Shown here piece after piece: positions 35,217 to 43,295 of a stretch of 64,000 bases of DNA. The notes under the pieces are model-generated. The model worked only from the letters and a program-made list of their open reading frames with translations, ran no database searches and was not told the DNA's origin. Made by a program: the position numbers and the translations under genes. The stretch is taken from NCBI RefSeq assembly GCF_001550135.1, contig NZ_LRUE01000024.1:186001-250000 (forward strand), given 5' to 3'. Numbering within the stretch: position 1 is the stretch's first letter; every line of letters starts with the position of its first letter. This DNA is from Pseudoalteromonas shioyasakiensis. Its GTDB lineage: Bacteria > Pseudomonadota > Gammaproteobacteria > Enterobacterales > Alteromonadaceae.

Positions 35217-37520
35217 ATGAGCTTTGAAGTCGATGAAGATATATTACAGGATTTCCTTGTTGAAGCAGGAGAAATCTTAGAGCTTTTGTCAGAGCAATTA
35301 GTCGAGCTTGAAAACAACCCAGAAGACAAAGATCTATTAAACGCCATTTTTAGAGGCTTCCATACTGTTAAAGGTGGTGCAGGCTTCTTAAGTATGACTG
35401 AACTTGTAGATGCGTGTCATGGTGCAGAGAATGTTTTCGATTTATTACGCCAAGGTGTACGCAGTGTAACACCAGAACTAATGGACGTAATTTTACAGGC
35501 TCTCGACACTATCAACGAAATGTTCGCTACGATTCAAAATCGCGAACAGCCAGAGCCTGCAGACCCAGCCCTATTAGAAGTCCTTCATAAATTAAGTCAG
35601 CCACCGACTGCAGAAGAGCTTGCAGGTGAAGATTTATCTGTAGCAGAGGATGTTGCAGTTGCACCTGAAGAACCCGCAGTTGAAGAGCCCGCTGTTGATA
35701 CGCCTGAAGTCACAGCAGAAACAACAACAGACAATATCGATGAAGATGACCCATTTGCATTCGATATGTTATTTGATGGCGGCGGTCTTGCAGATAGCAG
35801 CGCTGAGTCACAAAATATTGACGAAATCACCGAAGACGAATTTGAAAGTCTACTAGATGAACTGCATGGCAAAGGCCAAGGTCCAGCAGCGACTGCTCCT
35901 GAAGCAATTAGCAGTGATAGTGACGATATTACCGATGATGAATTTGACAGCTTATTAGACGAACTGCATGGCGTTGGTAACTTTGGTGAAGTAAAACAAG
36001 ATACTCCTGCTCAGCCTGAAGCTACAAAGCCTGCACAGGCTGCTCCTCAGGCGTCTGCAGCAGAACCTTCAAGCAATGACTCAGACGATGAAATTAGCGA
36101 TGACGAGTTTGAAGCGCTGCTTGATGAATTACACGGTAAAGGTACTGCTCCTCAGTCTTTAGAAACGGCTGCGCCAGAAAAAGCGCCTGAACCACCAAAA
36201 GCAGAACCTGCAAAACCAGCACAGCCTGCAGCACCAAAACCGGCACCTGCGCCTAAATCTGCTGCCGCAGCGCCTAAACCAGCTCCAGCTCCTGCAAAAG
36301 CACCAGAAAAATCGCCTGCAGCTTCTGCTGCACCGAAAAAAGCGCCACCACCACAGGCAGAAACAACGGTACGTGTTGATACTAAACGTCTCGATGAAAT
36401 CATGAACATGGTGGGTGAGCTGGTATTGGTCCGAAACCGCTTAGTGAGCCTTGCTAATAACAGCAATAGCGAGTCAATGGGTAAAGCCATCTCTAACCTA
36501 GATGTGGTAACCGCAGACTTGCAAGGCGCGGTAATGAAAACCCGTATGCAGCCAATTAAGAAAGTATTTGGCCGTTTCCCACGGGTTGTTCGTGACTTAG
36601 CCCGTAGCTTGAAAAAAGATATTAACCTGCAGCTAGTTGGTGAAGAAACCGATTTAGATAAAAACCTTGTTGAAGCACTTGCTGATCCATTGGTGCACTT
36701 AGTGCGTAACTCTGTTGACCATGGTATTGAAATGCCAGACGTGCGTGAAGCCGCAGGTAAACCACGTACAGGTACCGTAACGCTTTCGGCATCACAAGAA
36801 GGTGATCACATCCTACTAACCATTCGTGATGATGGTGCAGGTATGGATGCTGAGAAACTGAAAAAAATCGCAATTAGCAAAGGTGTGATCGATCACGACC
36901 AAGCAAGTCGCTTGTCGGATACCGAAGCATACAATCTTATCTTTGCACCAGGTTTCTCAACCAAAGAAGAGATCTCTGACATCTCAGGCCGTGGTGTCGG
37001 CATGGATGTTGTTAAAACTAAAATCACTCAGTTAAATGGCTCGGTTAATATACAGTCTGAGCTGGGTGTAGGTACTGCACTTGAAATCAAGGTGCCATTA
37101 ACACTTGCTATCTTACCGACCTTAATGGTTGTTGTGGGTGAGCAAACCTTCGCATTACCACTTGCTGGTGTTAGCGAAATTTTCCACCTTGATTTAACTA
37201 AAACTAACGTAGTTGATGGCCAACTGACAATTATTGTACGTGAAAAAGCGATCCCGCTTTTCTATTTACAACATTGGTTAGTAAAAGGTGCCAACCGCCA
37301 AGAGCGTAAAGCAGAAGGTCACGTGGTTATTGTACAAATAGGTACTAAGCAAGTGGGCTTTGTAGTTGACTCGTTAATAGGTCAAGAGGAAGTTGTTATT
37401 AAACCTTTAGATGCCTTATTACAAGGTACACCAGGTATGGCAGGTGCGACAATTACTTCTGATGGTGGTATTGCACTGATCCTCGATGTACCTAGCATGC
37501 TTAAACACTACGTTGGCTAA
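35217..37520 (+). CDS. cheA: CheA, chemotaxis histidine kinase
   Basis: A 767-residue kinase. The P1 HPt domain has His49 in GFHTVKGGAGFLSM. A long acidic then Pro/Ala-rich linker (~125-385) replaces a standard P2 domain. P3 dimerisation begins near TTVRVDTKRLDEIMNMVGEL, P4 ATPase contains HLVRNSVDHGIE and RDDGAGMD, and P5 is the CheW-like regulatory domain at the C-terminus. The linker carries three copies of a 15-17-residue motif (core DEFESLLDELHG, near residues 202, 236 and 290). In vibrios the CheA linker region is the target of ParP and ParC, which are encoded downstream, so these copies may be docking sites. Confidence 0.96.
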   Translation: MSFEVDEDILQDFLVEAGEILELLSEQLVELENNPEDKDLLNAIFRGFHTVKGGAGFLSMTELVDACHGAENVFDLLRQGVRSVTPELMDVILQALDTINEMFATIQNREQPEPADPALLEVLHKLSQPPTAEELAGEDLSVAEDVAVAPEEPAVEEPAVDTPEVTAETTTDNIDEDDPFAFDMLFDGGGLADSSAESQNIDEITEDEFESLLDELHGKGQGPAATAPEAISSDSDDITDDEFDSLLDELHGVGNFGEVKQDTPAQPEATKPAQAAPQASAAEPSSNDSDDEISDDEFEALLDELHGKGTAPQSLETAAPEKAPEPPKAEPAKPAQPAAPKPAPAPKSAAAAPKPAPAPAKAPEKSPAASAAPKKAPPPQAETTVRVDTKRLDEIMNMVGELVLVRNRLVSLANNSNSESMGKAISNLDVVTADLQGAVMKTRMQPIKKVFGRFPRVVRDLARSLKKDINLQLVGEETDLDKNLVEALADPLVHLVRNSVDHGIEMPDVREAAGKPRTGTVTLSASQEGDHILLTIRDDGAGMDAEKLKKIAISKGVIDHDQASRLSDTEAYNLIFAPGFSTKEEISDISGRGVGMDVVKTKITQLNGSVNIQSELGVGTALEIKVPLTLAILPTLMVVVGEQTFALPLAGVSEIFHLDLTKTNVVDGQLTIIVREKAIPLFYLQHWLVKGANRQERKAEGHVVIVQIGTKQVGFVVDSLIGQEEVVIKPLDALLQGTPGMAGATITSDGGIALILDVPSMLKHYVG

Positions 37521-37531
37521 TAATAAATAAT

Positions 37532-37556
37532 AAAGTGCAGCATTTAGCTGCATTTT
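37532..37556 (+). terminator. Short hairpin with T run between cheA and cheB
   Basis: AAAGTGCAGC (37532-37541) pairs with GCTGCATTTT (37547-37556) around loop ATTTA, giving a 6-bp G/C-containing core extended by A-T pairs. It lies 12 bases after the cheA stop and 27 before the cheB ATG. It may be a partial terminator or a site that lowers cheB and downstream expression. Confidence 0.45.
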
Positions 37557-37582
37557 GAATGATATAAAACAAGAGAGTGCCA

Positions 37583-38746
37583 ATGGCAGTCAAAGTATTA
37601 GTTGTTGATGATTCAAGCTTTTTTCGCCGCCGTGTCAGCGAAATTTTAGAGCAAGACAGCAATATTCAAGTGATTGGTTTTGCCGTAAACGGTCGTGAAG
37701 CGGTAGATAAAGCCCGTGAACTAAAACCTGATGTAATTACTATGGATGTTGAAATGCCGGTTCTTGATGGCATTAGTGCCGTAAAAGAAATAATGGCAGC
37801 AACACCAACTCCTATTTTAATGTTCTCATCACTCACTCGTGATGGTGCAACCGCAACCCTAGATGCACTGGATGCTGGGGCGTTAGACTTTTTACCGAAA
37901 AAATTTGAAGACATTGCACGCAACAATGAAGATGCAATCGCGCTTTTACAAAATAAAGTAAAAGAAATTGGTCGACGTCGCCTTTCTCGTTTTTCGCGCC
38001 CAGCACCTATTTCGCGACCAACTCCGGCTCCTGCACCAAGGAGCAGTAGTACTACAAATACGAGTAGCGGTATTGTTCAACCTGATCGCAGCTTTAGCCG
38101 TCCAGCTCCTGCTAGTTCGCCTGCCGCATCGTCTTCGAGTACGAGTAATATTCGCGCTTCGGGCAAGCAATATCAGTTAGTTGCTATTGGCACATCAACC
38201 GGTGGGCCTGTAGCGCTACAAACAATTTTAACTCAGCTGCCAGCTAACTTTCCGCATCCTATTTTACTTATTCAGCATATGCCTGCAGCATTTACACCTG
38301 CGTTTGCAGCACGCCTCAATGGCTTATGCAGAATCAATGTGAAAGAAGCGCAAAATGGTGACCGTTTAATGCCTGGTACCGCTTATTTAGCACCTGGTGG
38401 TCAACAAATGCTAATAGAAGGACGAGGCGGCTCTCGCACACTGCGTGTGTTTGAAGACGACAGTCCGCGTATTACTTACAAACCGAGCGTTGACGTGACC
38501 TTTGCTAGTGCTGCAAAAACCTTTGGTGGTGATGTGCTAGCTGTAGTTTTAACGGGCATGGGCGCAGATGGCCGTGATGGTGCGCGTATGCTTAAGCAAG
38601 TCGGTGCTACTATTTGGGCGCAAGATGAAAAAACCAGTGTGGTGTATGGTATGCCACAAGCTGTTGCAAATGCGGGGCTGGCGAGCGAGAGCTTAGCACT
38701 CACGGATGTTGCAGCTCGCCTAACGCGTGAGACTGGTTGTGGATAA
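37583..38746 (+). CDS. cheB: CheB, chemoreceptor methylesterase
   Basis: A 387-residue protein with an N-terminal receiver domain (Asp55 in ITMDVEMPVLDG, Lys in LPKKF), a Ser/Pro-rich linker at ~135-190 and a C-terminal methylesterase. The esterase triad is readable as Ser in IGTSTGGPVALQ, His in LIQHMPAAF and Asp in LTGMGADGRDGA. It removes methyl groups from chemoreceptors for adaptation. I prefer the ATG at 37583 with AAGAGAG upstream over an in-frame GTG two codons earlier. No cheR is present in the window. Confidence 0.95.
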   Translation: MAVKVLVVDDSSFFRRRVSEILEQDSNIQVIGFAVNGREAVDKARELKPDVITMDVEMPVLDGISAVKEIMAATPTPILMFSSLTRDGATATLDALDAGALDFLPKKFEDIARNNEDAIALLQNKVKEIGRRRLSRFSRPAPISRPTPAPAPRSSSTTNTSSGIVQPDRSFSRPAPASSPAASSSSTSNIRASGKQYQLVAIGTSTGGPVALQTILTQLPANFPHPILLIQHMPAAFTPAFAARLNGLCRINVKEAQNGDRLMPGTAYLAPGGQQMLIEGRGGSRTLRVFEDDSPRITYKPSVDVTFASAAKTFGGDVLAVVLTGMGADGRDGARMLKQVGATIWAQDEKTSVVYGMPQAVANAGLASESLALTDVAARLTRETGCG

Positions 38747-39503
38747 GCTATCTTTTCTTGGCTTAATTGTCGCGATAAGTGCCATCGCCTTTGGTTATGC
38801 ATTAGAGGGCGGTGTTGTTTCTGCGCTGTTTAATGGTCCTGCGCTTATCATCGTACTCGGTGGTACGCTTGGGGCTGTGATGCTGCAAACCCCTGCAAGT
38901 GTTTTTACTAAAACACTTAAGATCAGTCATTGGGTGTTCTTTCCGCCATACCACGATATTGATGCAGCCATTGAACAAGTTAAGCGTTGGTCACACAAAG
39001 CACGCCAAGAAGGTTACTTAGCCCTTGAGTCTGAAGCGCTGTCGCATTCAGACCCGTATGCGGCAAAGGGCTTGAGTCTACTTGTTGATGGGATTGATGA
39101 GCAAAAGCTCAGAGATACCCTTGAAATTGATTTAATGCTCGAACGCGAGCGCTTACTCGAGGTAAGCCGAGTTTACGAAGCCATGGGCGGTTATAGCCCT
39201 ACAATTGGTATTCTAGGTGCAGTACTCGGTTTGATTCAAGCTATGCAATTTATCACCGACCCTGAAAAACTGGGTGCCGGTGTTGCTACTGCGTTTATCG
39301 CTACTATTTACGGTGTTGGTTTAGCTAACTTATTATTCTTGCCGATGGCGAATAAACTTAAGCAACAAGTTGAGCAAAAAATGCTGTATCATGAACTACT
39401 TGCTGAAGGCATTATTGCTATTTCGCAAGGTGAAAGCCCACTTAATATCGAACTAAAACTTGAGGCGTACCGTGTAGAGCGCCCAAGCTTAGTTGACGAG
39501 TAA
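38739..39503 (+). CDS. MotA/MotC-like flagellar stator proton- or sodium-channel protein
   Basis: A 254-residue MotA/TolQ/ExbB-family protein with four membrane helices: LSFLGLIVAISAIAFGYAL, GPALIIVLGGTLGAVML, and the pair near YSPTIGILGAVLGLIQAMQF and GVATAFIATIYGVGLANLLF. The charged cytoplasmic loop lies between helices 2 and 3. I choose GTG at 38739 (MDKLSFLGLIV), overlapping cheB by eight bases; a GTG 12 bases earlier is possible. The place after cheB and before a parC gene equals that of motC in Pseudomonas. Ion specificity cannot be decided. Confidence 0.88.
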   Translation: MDKLSFLGLIVAISAIAFGYALEGGVVSALFNGPALIIVLGGTLGAVMLQTPASVFTKTLKISHWVFFPPYHDIDAAIEQVKRWSHKARQEGYLALESEALSHSDPYAAKGLSLLVDGIDEQKLRDTLEIDLMLERERLLEVSRVYEAMGGYSPTIGILGAVLGLIQAMQFITDPEKLGAGVATAFIATIYGVGLANLLFLPMANKLKQQVEQKMLYHELLAEGIIAISQGESPLNIELKLEAYRVERPSLVDE

Positions 39504-39509
39504 TTTATT

Positions 39510-40469
39510 ATGATGCGCCGTCGTCTGCGTCATAACACGTCAAAAAACCAACATACTGAACGCTGGCTTGTCTCTTATGCCGATTACATGACCATCATGT
39601 TTGCTTTTTTTGTGGTCATGTATGCTATCGCAATTAGTAAAAATGAAGACTTTCAGATTCTCTCAGACTCACTGGAGCAGGTGTTCGAAAAATCAGCTCG
39701 TCAGCAACAACAGGTTGGCACTGGGGTTAACGGCACAGGCATATTAACTGACAGAGTTAGTCCTGAGAACGACATTCTATACGGTGAGAGCATTCGTAAA
39801 AATGAGCAGGGCCCTGAATTACTCGATGGACAAAGCGAAACCAGCAATATTGAGAAAAAACATCTCGGCAAGCCTCTCGACAGCTTACTAACTAAATTAC
39901 AGTCTGCGCTCATAGATGAAATTCGTGATGGTGAAGCGAGTTTAGAGCTTCACCAAGATTGGCTTATCATCGAATTAAGTTCAGGTATGCTGTTTTCATC
40001 GGGCAGTGCTGTTGCACAGCAGCGTGCCAAGCAAGTTGTTGGTTTAGTGAAAGATATTATCGCGCCGGTTGATAACTACATTCGCGTGCGTGGTTATACC
40101 GATAACGAAGGTATTCGTAATGAGATGTTTCGCTCAAACTGGGAGCTATCTGTAGCGCGGGCTACATCCGTACTGGTTGAGCTTGAGAGTTTAGGCATTA
40201 ACCCTGCGCGTATGGCTATTGAAGGTTACGGGCAGTATTCGCCCTTCGCAAGTAATGACACTGAGCAAGGTCGCGCAGAAAACCGCAAAGTGGTTGTTGC
40301 ATTGTCTAAATATGGTTTACCGCCAAAAGAGCCAGAAAATACTGAACAAGAGTCACAAAACCAACCGCAACAGACGACAGAAATTGAGTTGCCAAGCGAT
40401 GATAACAGCATTAAAGTGATTCAATTACCACATGGTGGCATTAGGATTACCACGCGCAATGAACAATAA
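39510..40469 (+). CDS. MotB/MotD-like stator protein with OmpA-type peptidoglycan-binding domain
   Basis: A 319-residue partner of the preceding gene. A single membrane helix at ~22-45 (SYADYMTIMFAFFVVMYAI) carries the ion-binding Asp in YADYMT. The C-terminal OmpA-like domain (IRVRGYTDNEGIRNEMFRSN, ENRKVVVALSK) anchors the stator to peptidoglycan. A ~50-residue Gln/Glu-rich tail follows. It starts six bases after the MotA-like gene. Confidence 0.9.
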   Translation: MMRRRLRHNTSKNQHTERWLVSYADYMTIMFAFFVVMYAIAISKNEDFQILSDSLEQVFEKSARQQQQVGTGVNGTGILTDRVSPENDILYGESIRKNEQGPELLDGQSETSNIEKKHLGKPLDSLLTKLQSALIDEIRDGEASLELHQDWLIIELSSGMLFSSGSAVAQQRAKQVVGLVKDIIAPVDNYIRVRGYTDNEGIRNEMFRSNWELSVARATSVLVELESLGINPARMAIEGYGQYSPFASNDTEQGRAENRKVVVALSKYGLPPKEPENTEQESQNQPQQTTEIELPSDDNSIKVIQLPHGGIRITTRNEQ

Positions 40470-40480
40470 TAAGGTGTGAT

Positions 40481-41251
40481 GTGAAAGTTTGGACCGTAGC
40501 GAATCAAAAAGGTGGGGTAGGGAAAACAACAACAGCCGTTAGCCTTGCTGGTATTCTCGCTTTACAAGGAAAACGCGTGTTACTTATTGACACCGATCCG
40601 CATGCATCATTGACTTATTATTTTGGTATAGATTCAGAAGACTTAGAAGTTAGCGTGTATGATATCTTTGCGCGCGGCAATAACATGGCCAGTGAAGAAA
40701 TTTTACAGGCCCTATGTCCATCAACACTTGAAAACCTTGATATCTTACCTGCGACGATGGCAATCGCGACGCTTGATAGAAGCATGGGCAATAAAAATGG
40801 TATGGGCTTAATACTAAAAAAAGCACTGGCTAAAATTAGCGACCATTATGACTATGCAATTATTGATTGCCCGCCTGTTTTAGGGGTTTTGATGGTCAAT
40901 GCTCTTGCAGCTAGTGAGCGAATTTTAGTGCCAGTACAAACAGAATTTCTGGCCTTAAAAGGGCTTGATCGTATGATGCGTACGATGGAGTTGATGCAAA
41001 CATCGCAAGCAAAACAGTACCAATATACAATTATTCCTACAATGTACGATAAACGTACTAAAGCATCACTTGAAGCTTACAAGACTCTGCAGGATAATTA
41101 CAAAGATAAAGTATGGTCAGGCGTTGTTCCTGTCGATACAAAGTTTAGAGATGCTAGTTTAGCACAACAAGTGCCGATTCAATTTTGCCCGCGTTCGCGT
41201 GGGGTATTTGCCTATCGCGCGCTGCTTGATTACTTAGTTGCACAAGGTTAA
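40481..41251 (+). CDS. parC: ParC, ParA-like ATPase for polar chemotaxis-array positioning
   Basis: A 256-residue ParA/Soj-family ATPase beginning MKVWTVANQKGGVGKTTTA, with Walker A lysines intact, DTDPHASLTYYFG and IIDCPPVLGVLMVNAL. In Vibrio and Pseudomonas, the ParA homologue encoded inside the che operon recruits chemotaxis arrays to the pole and segregates them at division. The start is GTG at 40481. Adjacent parP supports this role over plasmid or chromosome partition; no parB-like gene follows. Confidence 0.92.
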   Translation: MKVWTVANQKGGVGKTTTAVSLAGILALQGKRVLLIDTDPHASLTYYFGIDSEDLEVSVYDIFARGNNMASEEILQALCPSTLENLDILPATMAIATLDRSMGNKNGMGLILKKALAKISDHYDYAIIDCPPVLGVLMVNALAASERILVPVQTEFLALKGLDRMMRTMELMQTSQAKQYQYTIIPTMYDKRTKASLEAYKTLQDNYKDKVWSGVVPVDTKFRDASLAQQVPIQFCPRSRGVFAYRALLDYLVAQG

Positions 41252-41253
41252 AG

Positions 41254-42012
41254 ATGAGTAAGCATTTATTTGCCAATGAAAAAGTGATGACCCAATATTT
41301 GGGCGCTTTGTTGTGTGAAGATGAGCCTACAGACCAAAATCTTGAGCCAGTCGCAAAGCTGCTGGAGCAGGTTAAAGAGCCTGAAACTAAGACGGAAGAA
41401 AAGCTGACAGACGTTCAGCCTACTCCAGAACCTGTTTTACCACCCCCAGAACCGATTAAAGAGCTTGAGAAAACCGAGAACCAAGCTAATATCAAAGATA
41501 TAGTCGCAGAGCCTAAAGCTGAACTGGTTGCAAAAACCTCGTCTGATCGTCAAGAAGACTATTTTGATGGTGAATTTCAGGCATTATTCTTTGAGGTTGC
41601 AGGGTTAACGCTTGCTGTACCGTTAAAAGCATTAGGGGGAATTCATCAGCTGGCTGAGGTTAACCAATTATTTGGTAAACCTAAATGGTTTAAAGGTGTA
41701 ATGCTAAACCGTGAAGAAAAACTAAATGTTGTTGATACTGCACGTTGGGTTATGCCAGAAAAGTATGATGAAAAATTAGAACAATCATTAGATTATCAGT
41801 ATTTAATCACCTTAGGTGACAGTCAATGGGGATTATTGGCTGAAAAGCTCGTAAATAATATTACGCTTCGTAAAGAAGATGTAAAATGGCGAGCAAAATC
41901 AGGTAAGCGGCCTTGGCTTGCAGGTGTTATCAAAGAGAAAATGTGCGCCTTGATTGACGTTGAAAATTTAAATCAATTGCTAGAGCAGGGCTTAGATAGC
42001 CGTGAGCAGTAA
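41254..42012 (+). CDS. parP: ParP, CheW-domain polar array partner of ParC
   Basis: A 252-residue protein. The first ~100 residues are a Pro/Glu/Lys-rich linker (PTPEPVLPPPEPIKELEKTE) and the C-terminal ~150 form a divergent CheW-like domain (FFEVAGLTLAVPLKALGGIH to LIDVENLNQLL). In Vibrio, ParP holds CheA and receptors at the pole and links them to ParC. It begins two bases after parC and is followed by cheW. Confidence 0.88.
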   Translation: MSKHLFANEKVMTQYLGALLCEDEPTDQNLEPVAKLLEQVKEPETKTEEKLTDVQPTPEPVLPPPEPIKELEKTENQANIKDIVAEPKAELVAKTSSDRQEDYFDGEFQALFFEVAGLTLAVPLKALGGIHQLAEVNQLFGKPKWFKGVMLNREEKLNVVDTARWVMPEKYDEKLEQSLDYQYLITLGDSQWGLLAEKLVNNITLRKEDVKWRAKSGKRPWLAGVIKEKMCALIDVENLNQLLEQGLDSREQ

Positions 42013-42033
42013 CTATTTTTACGGAGTAATAGC

Positions 42034-42531
42034 ATGAGTGAAGAAAGACTACTGTCAGCAAATAAAAACGCTGATAGCAACGATGAAGTGTTACAGTGGG
42101 TAACCTTTAAACTTGAAGAAGAAACGTACGGCATTAACGTAATGCAAGTACAAGAAGTACTTCGCTATACCGAAATTGCTCCTGTACCAGGTGCGCCTTC
42201 TTATGTATTAGGTATTATTAACCTACGTGGTAATGTTGTTACTGTTATCGACACTCGTGCACGTTTTGGCTTAATGGGTGCTGAGGTCACTGATAACTCT
42301 CGTATCGTTATCATTGAAGCTGAAAAGCAAGTGATTGGTATTTTAGTCGACAGTGTTGCTGAAGTGGTTTACCTACGTAGCTCTGAAATTGACAGTGCGC
42401 CAAATATTGGCACAGAAGAAAGTGCTAAGTTTATCCAAGGTGTATCTAACCGTGATGGTGAGTTACTGATCTTGGTTGATCTTAATAAATTATTAAATGA
42501 CGATGAGTGGGACGAGCTAAGCGCACTATAA
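42034..42531 (+). CDS. cheW: CheW, chemotaxis coupling protein
   Basis: A 165-residue protein with one CheW domain: VTFKLEEETYGINVMQVQEVL, APVPGAPSYVLGIINLRGNV and VDSVAEVVYLRSSEI. It bridges chemoreceptors and CheA. ACGGAGTAAT stands before the ATG. It ends the che operon together with the following DUF2802 gene. Confidence 0.97.
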   Translation: MSEERLLSANKNADSNDEVLQWVTFKLEEETYGINVMQVQEVLRYTEIAPVPGAPSYVLGIINLRGNVVTVIDTRARFGLMGAEVTDNSRIVIIEAEKQVIGILVDSVAEVVYLRSSEIDSAPNIGTEESAKFIQGVSNRDGELLILVDLNKLLNDDEWDELSAL

Positions 42532-42546
42532 GCGTTTGGAAATTAT

Positions 42547-42951
42547 ATGCTGTTATACTCTTTGTTTGGTGCCTCAATCTTACTTGTATTAGTGTGTTTG
42601 GGGCTTATTTTTGTCAATAACAATAAGCAAGCGGCGGCGATTCAAGCCAAGCAAAAACAGTTACAAGAAGCTCAACAGCAATTGAGTATTTTACGTAGCG
42701 AAGTGGCTGAGATGCGAGCCGGCATGCTGAGTATTGGCAAACGCGTTGTTGCTGTTGAAGAAAAAAGTAAAGAGCTTGAACAGCTACAAGATGCACAAAA
42801 ATATGATGATCCGAATGCGAAAATTTATTCGCGAGCGGTTAAAATGGTTGAGCTAGGCGCTGATTTAGAAGAAATAATTCGTGAATGCGAATTACCCAGA
42901 GCCGAAGCTGAACTACTCATGTCACTTCATAAACAAAAAGGCGCCCAATAA
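42547..42951 (+). CDS. DUF2802-family membrane/coiled-coil protein
   Basis: A 134-residue protein with an N-terminal membrane helix (SLFGASILLVLVCLGLIFV), a coiled coil rich in Gln and Glu (~28-85) and a C-terminal SRAVKMVELGADLEEIIREC-type segment that resembles a small helix-turn-helix-like DUF2802 domain. Genes of this family often follow cheW in polar-flagellum clusters; their function is not known to me. It ends the + strand block, with a strong terminator overlapping its last codons. Confidence 0.8.
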   Translation: MLLYSLFGASILLVLVCLGLIFVNNNKQAAAIQAKQKQLQEAQQQLSILRSEVAEMRAGMLSIGKRVVAVEEKSKELEQLQDAQKYDDPNAKIYSRAVKMVELGADLEEIIRECELPRAEAELLMSLHKQKGAQ

Positions 42952-42962
42952 GGCGCTTTTTT
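42935..42962. terminator. Bidirectional terminator between the che operon and the opposing FlhB/FliK-like genes
   Basis: GCGCC and GGCGC pair around loop CAATAA, extended through a G-T pair and an A run opposite a T run, so the stem reads as a terminator on both strands. It overlaps the last codons of the DUF2802 gene and lies 20 bases past the opposing stop at 42982. Confidence 0.85.
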
Positions 42963-42981
42963 ATTTGAGTACATTTGAGCA

Positions 42982-43290
42982 CTAGGCTTGAATGTTGAGC
43001 TTACCTTGAAAGTCTTGCCAACCCGGTGGAAATTTACCACGCAATACGTACGAAAAAGCAATTAACTCGGCAATGACATAATAGAGCTCTTTCGGGATTT
43101 CTTCACCTAACTCAAGATGCGATAAGGTTTGCGCTAAATCAGCATCTTGGTGTATCAAAATACCTTTTTGCTCAGCAAGTTTGACGATTTCTTCAGCCAA
43201 TTCACCAAAGCCTTTACTGGTTACTCGTGGCGAGCTACCAGCTTCGTAGAGTAAGCCAATTGCTGATTTATGCACCGCTTGTTCACTCAT
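42982..43290 (-). CDS. FlhB C-terminal-domain-like protein (FlhX/YlqH type)
   Basis: A 102-residue protein resembling only the cytoplasmic domain of FlhB after the cleavage site: AIGLLYEAGSSPRVTSKGFGELAEEIVKLAEQKGI, then DADLAQTL and IPKELYYVIAELIAFSYVLRG. It lacks membrane helices and the NPTH motif. Such stand-alone proteins occur beside FliK-like genes in several flagellated bacteria and can partly substitute for the FlhB C-domain in some of them. It lies six bases downstream of the FliK-like gene, in the same operon, so a functional pair is likely. Confidence 0.85.
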   Translation of the reverse strand: MSEQAVHKSAIGLLYEAGSSPRVTSKGFGELAEEIVKLAEQKGILIHQDADLAQTLSHLELGEEIPKELYYVIAELIAFSYVLRGKFPPGWQDFQGKLNIQA

Positions 43291-43295
43291 AAGAA

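Noticed and set aside
36152..36490. 112-residue antisense frame opposite cheA, and a similar one opposite fliK at 21064-21357
   Set aside because: They mirror the Ala/Pro- or Ala/Thr-rich low-complexity coding of the sense strand and have no ribosome site or recognisable domain.
40481..41251. Plasmid or chromosome partition ParA
   Set aside because: No parB or parS follows; it lies inside the che operon next to parP, the arrangement of the chemotaxis-array ParC.
42982..43290. Truncated flhB pseudogene
   Set aside because: It has its own start, no remnant of membrane helices upstream, and keeps a coherent FlhB-C-like fold; its operon with a FliK-like gene fits a known stand-alone family.
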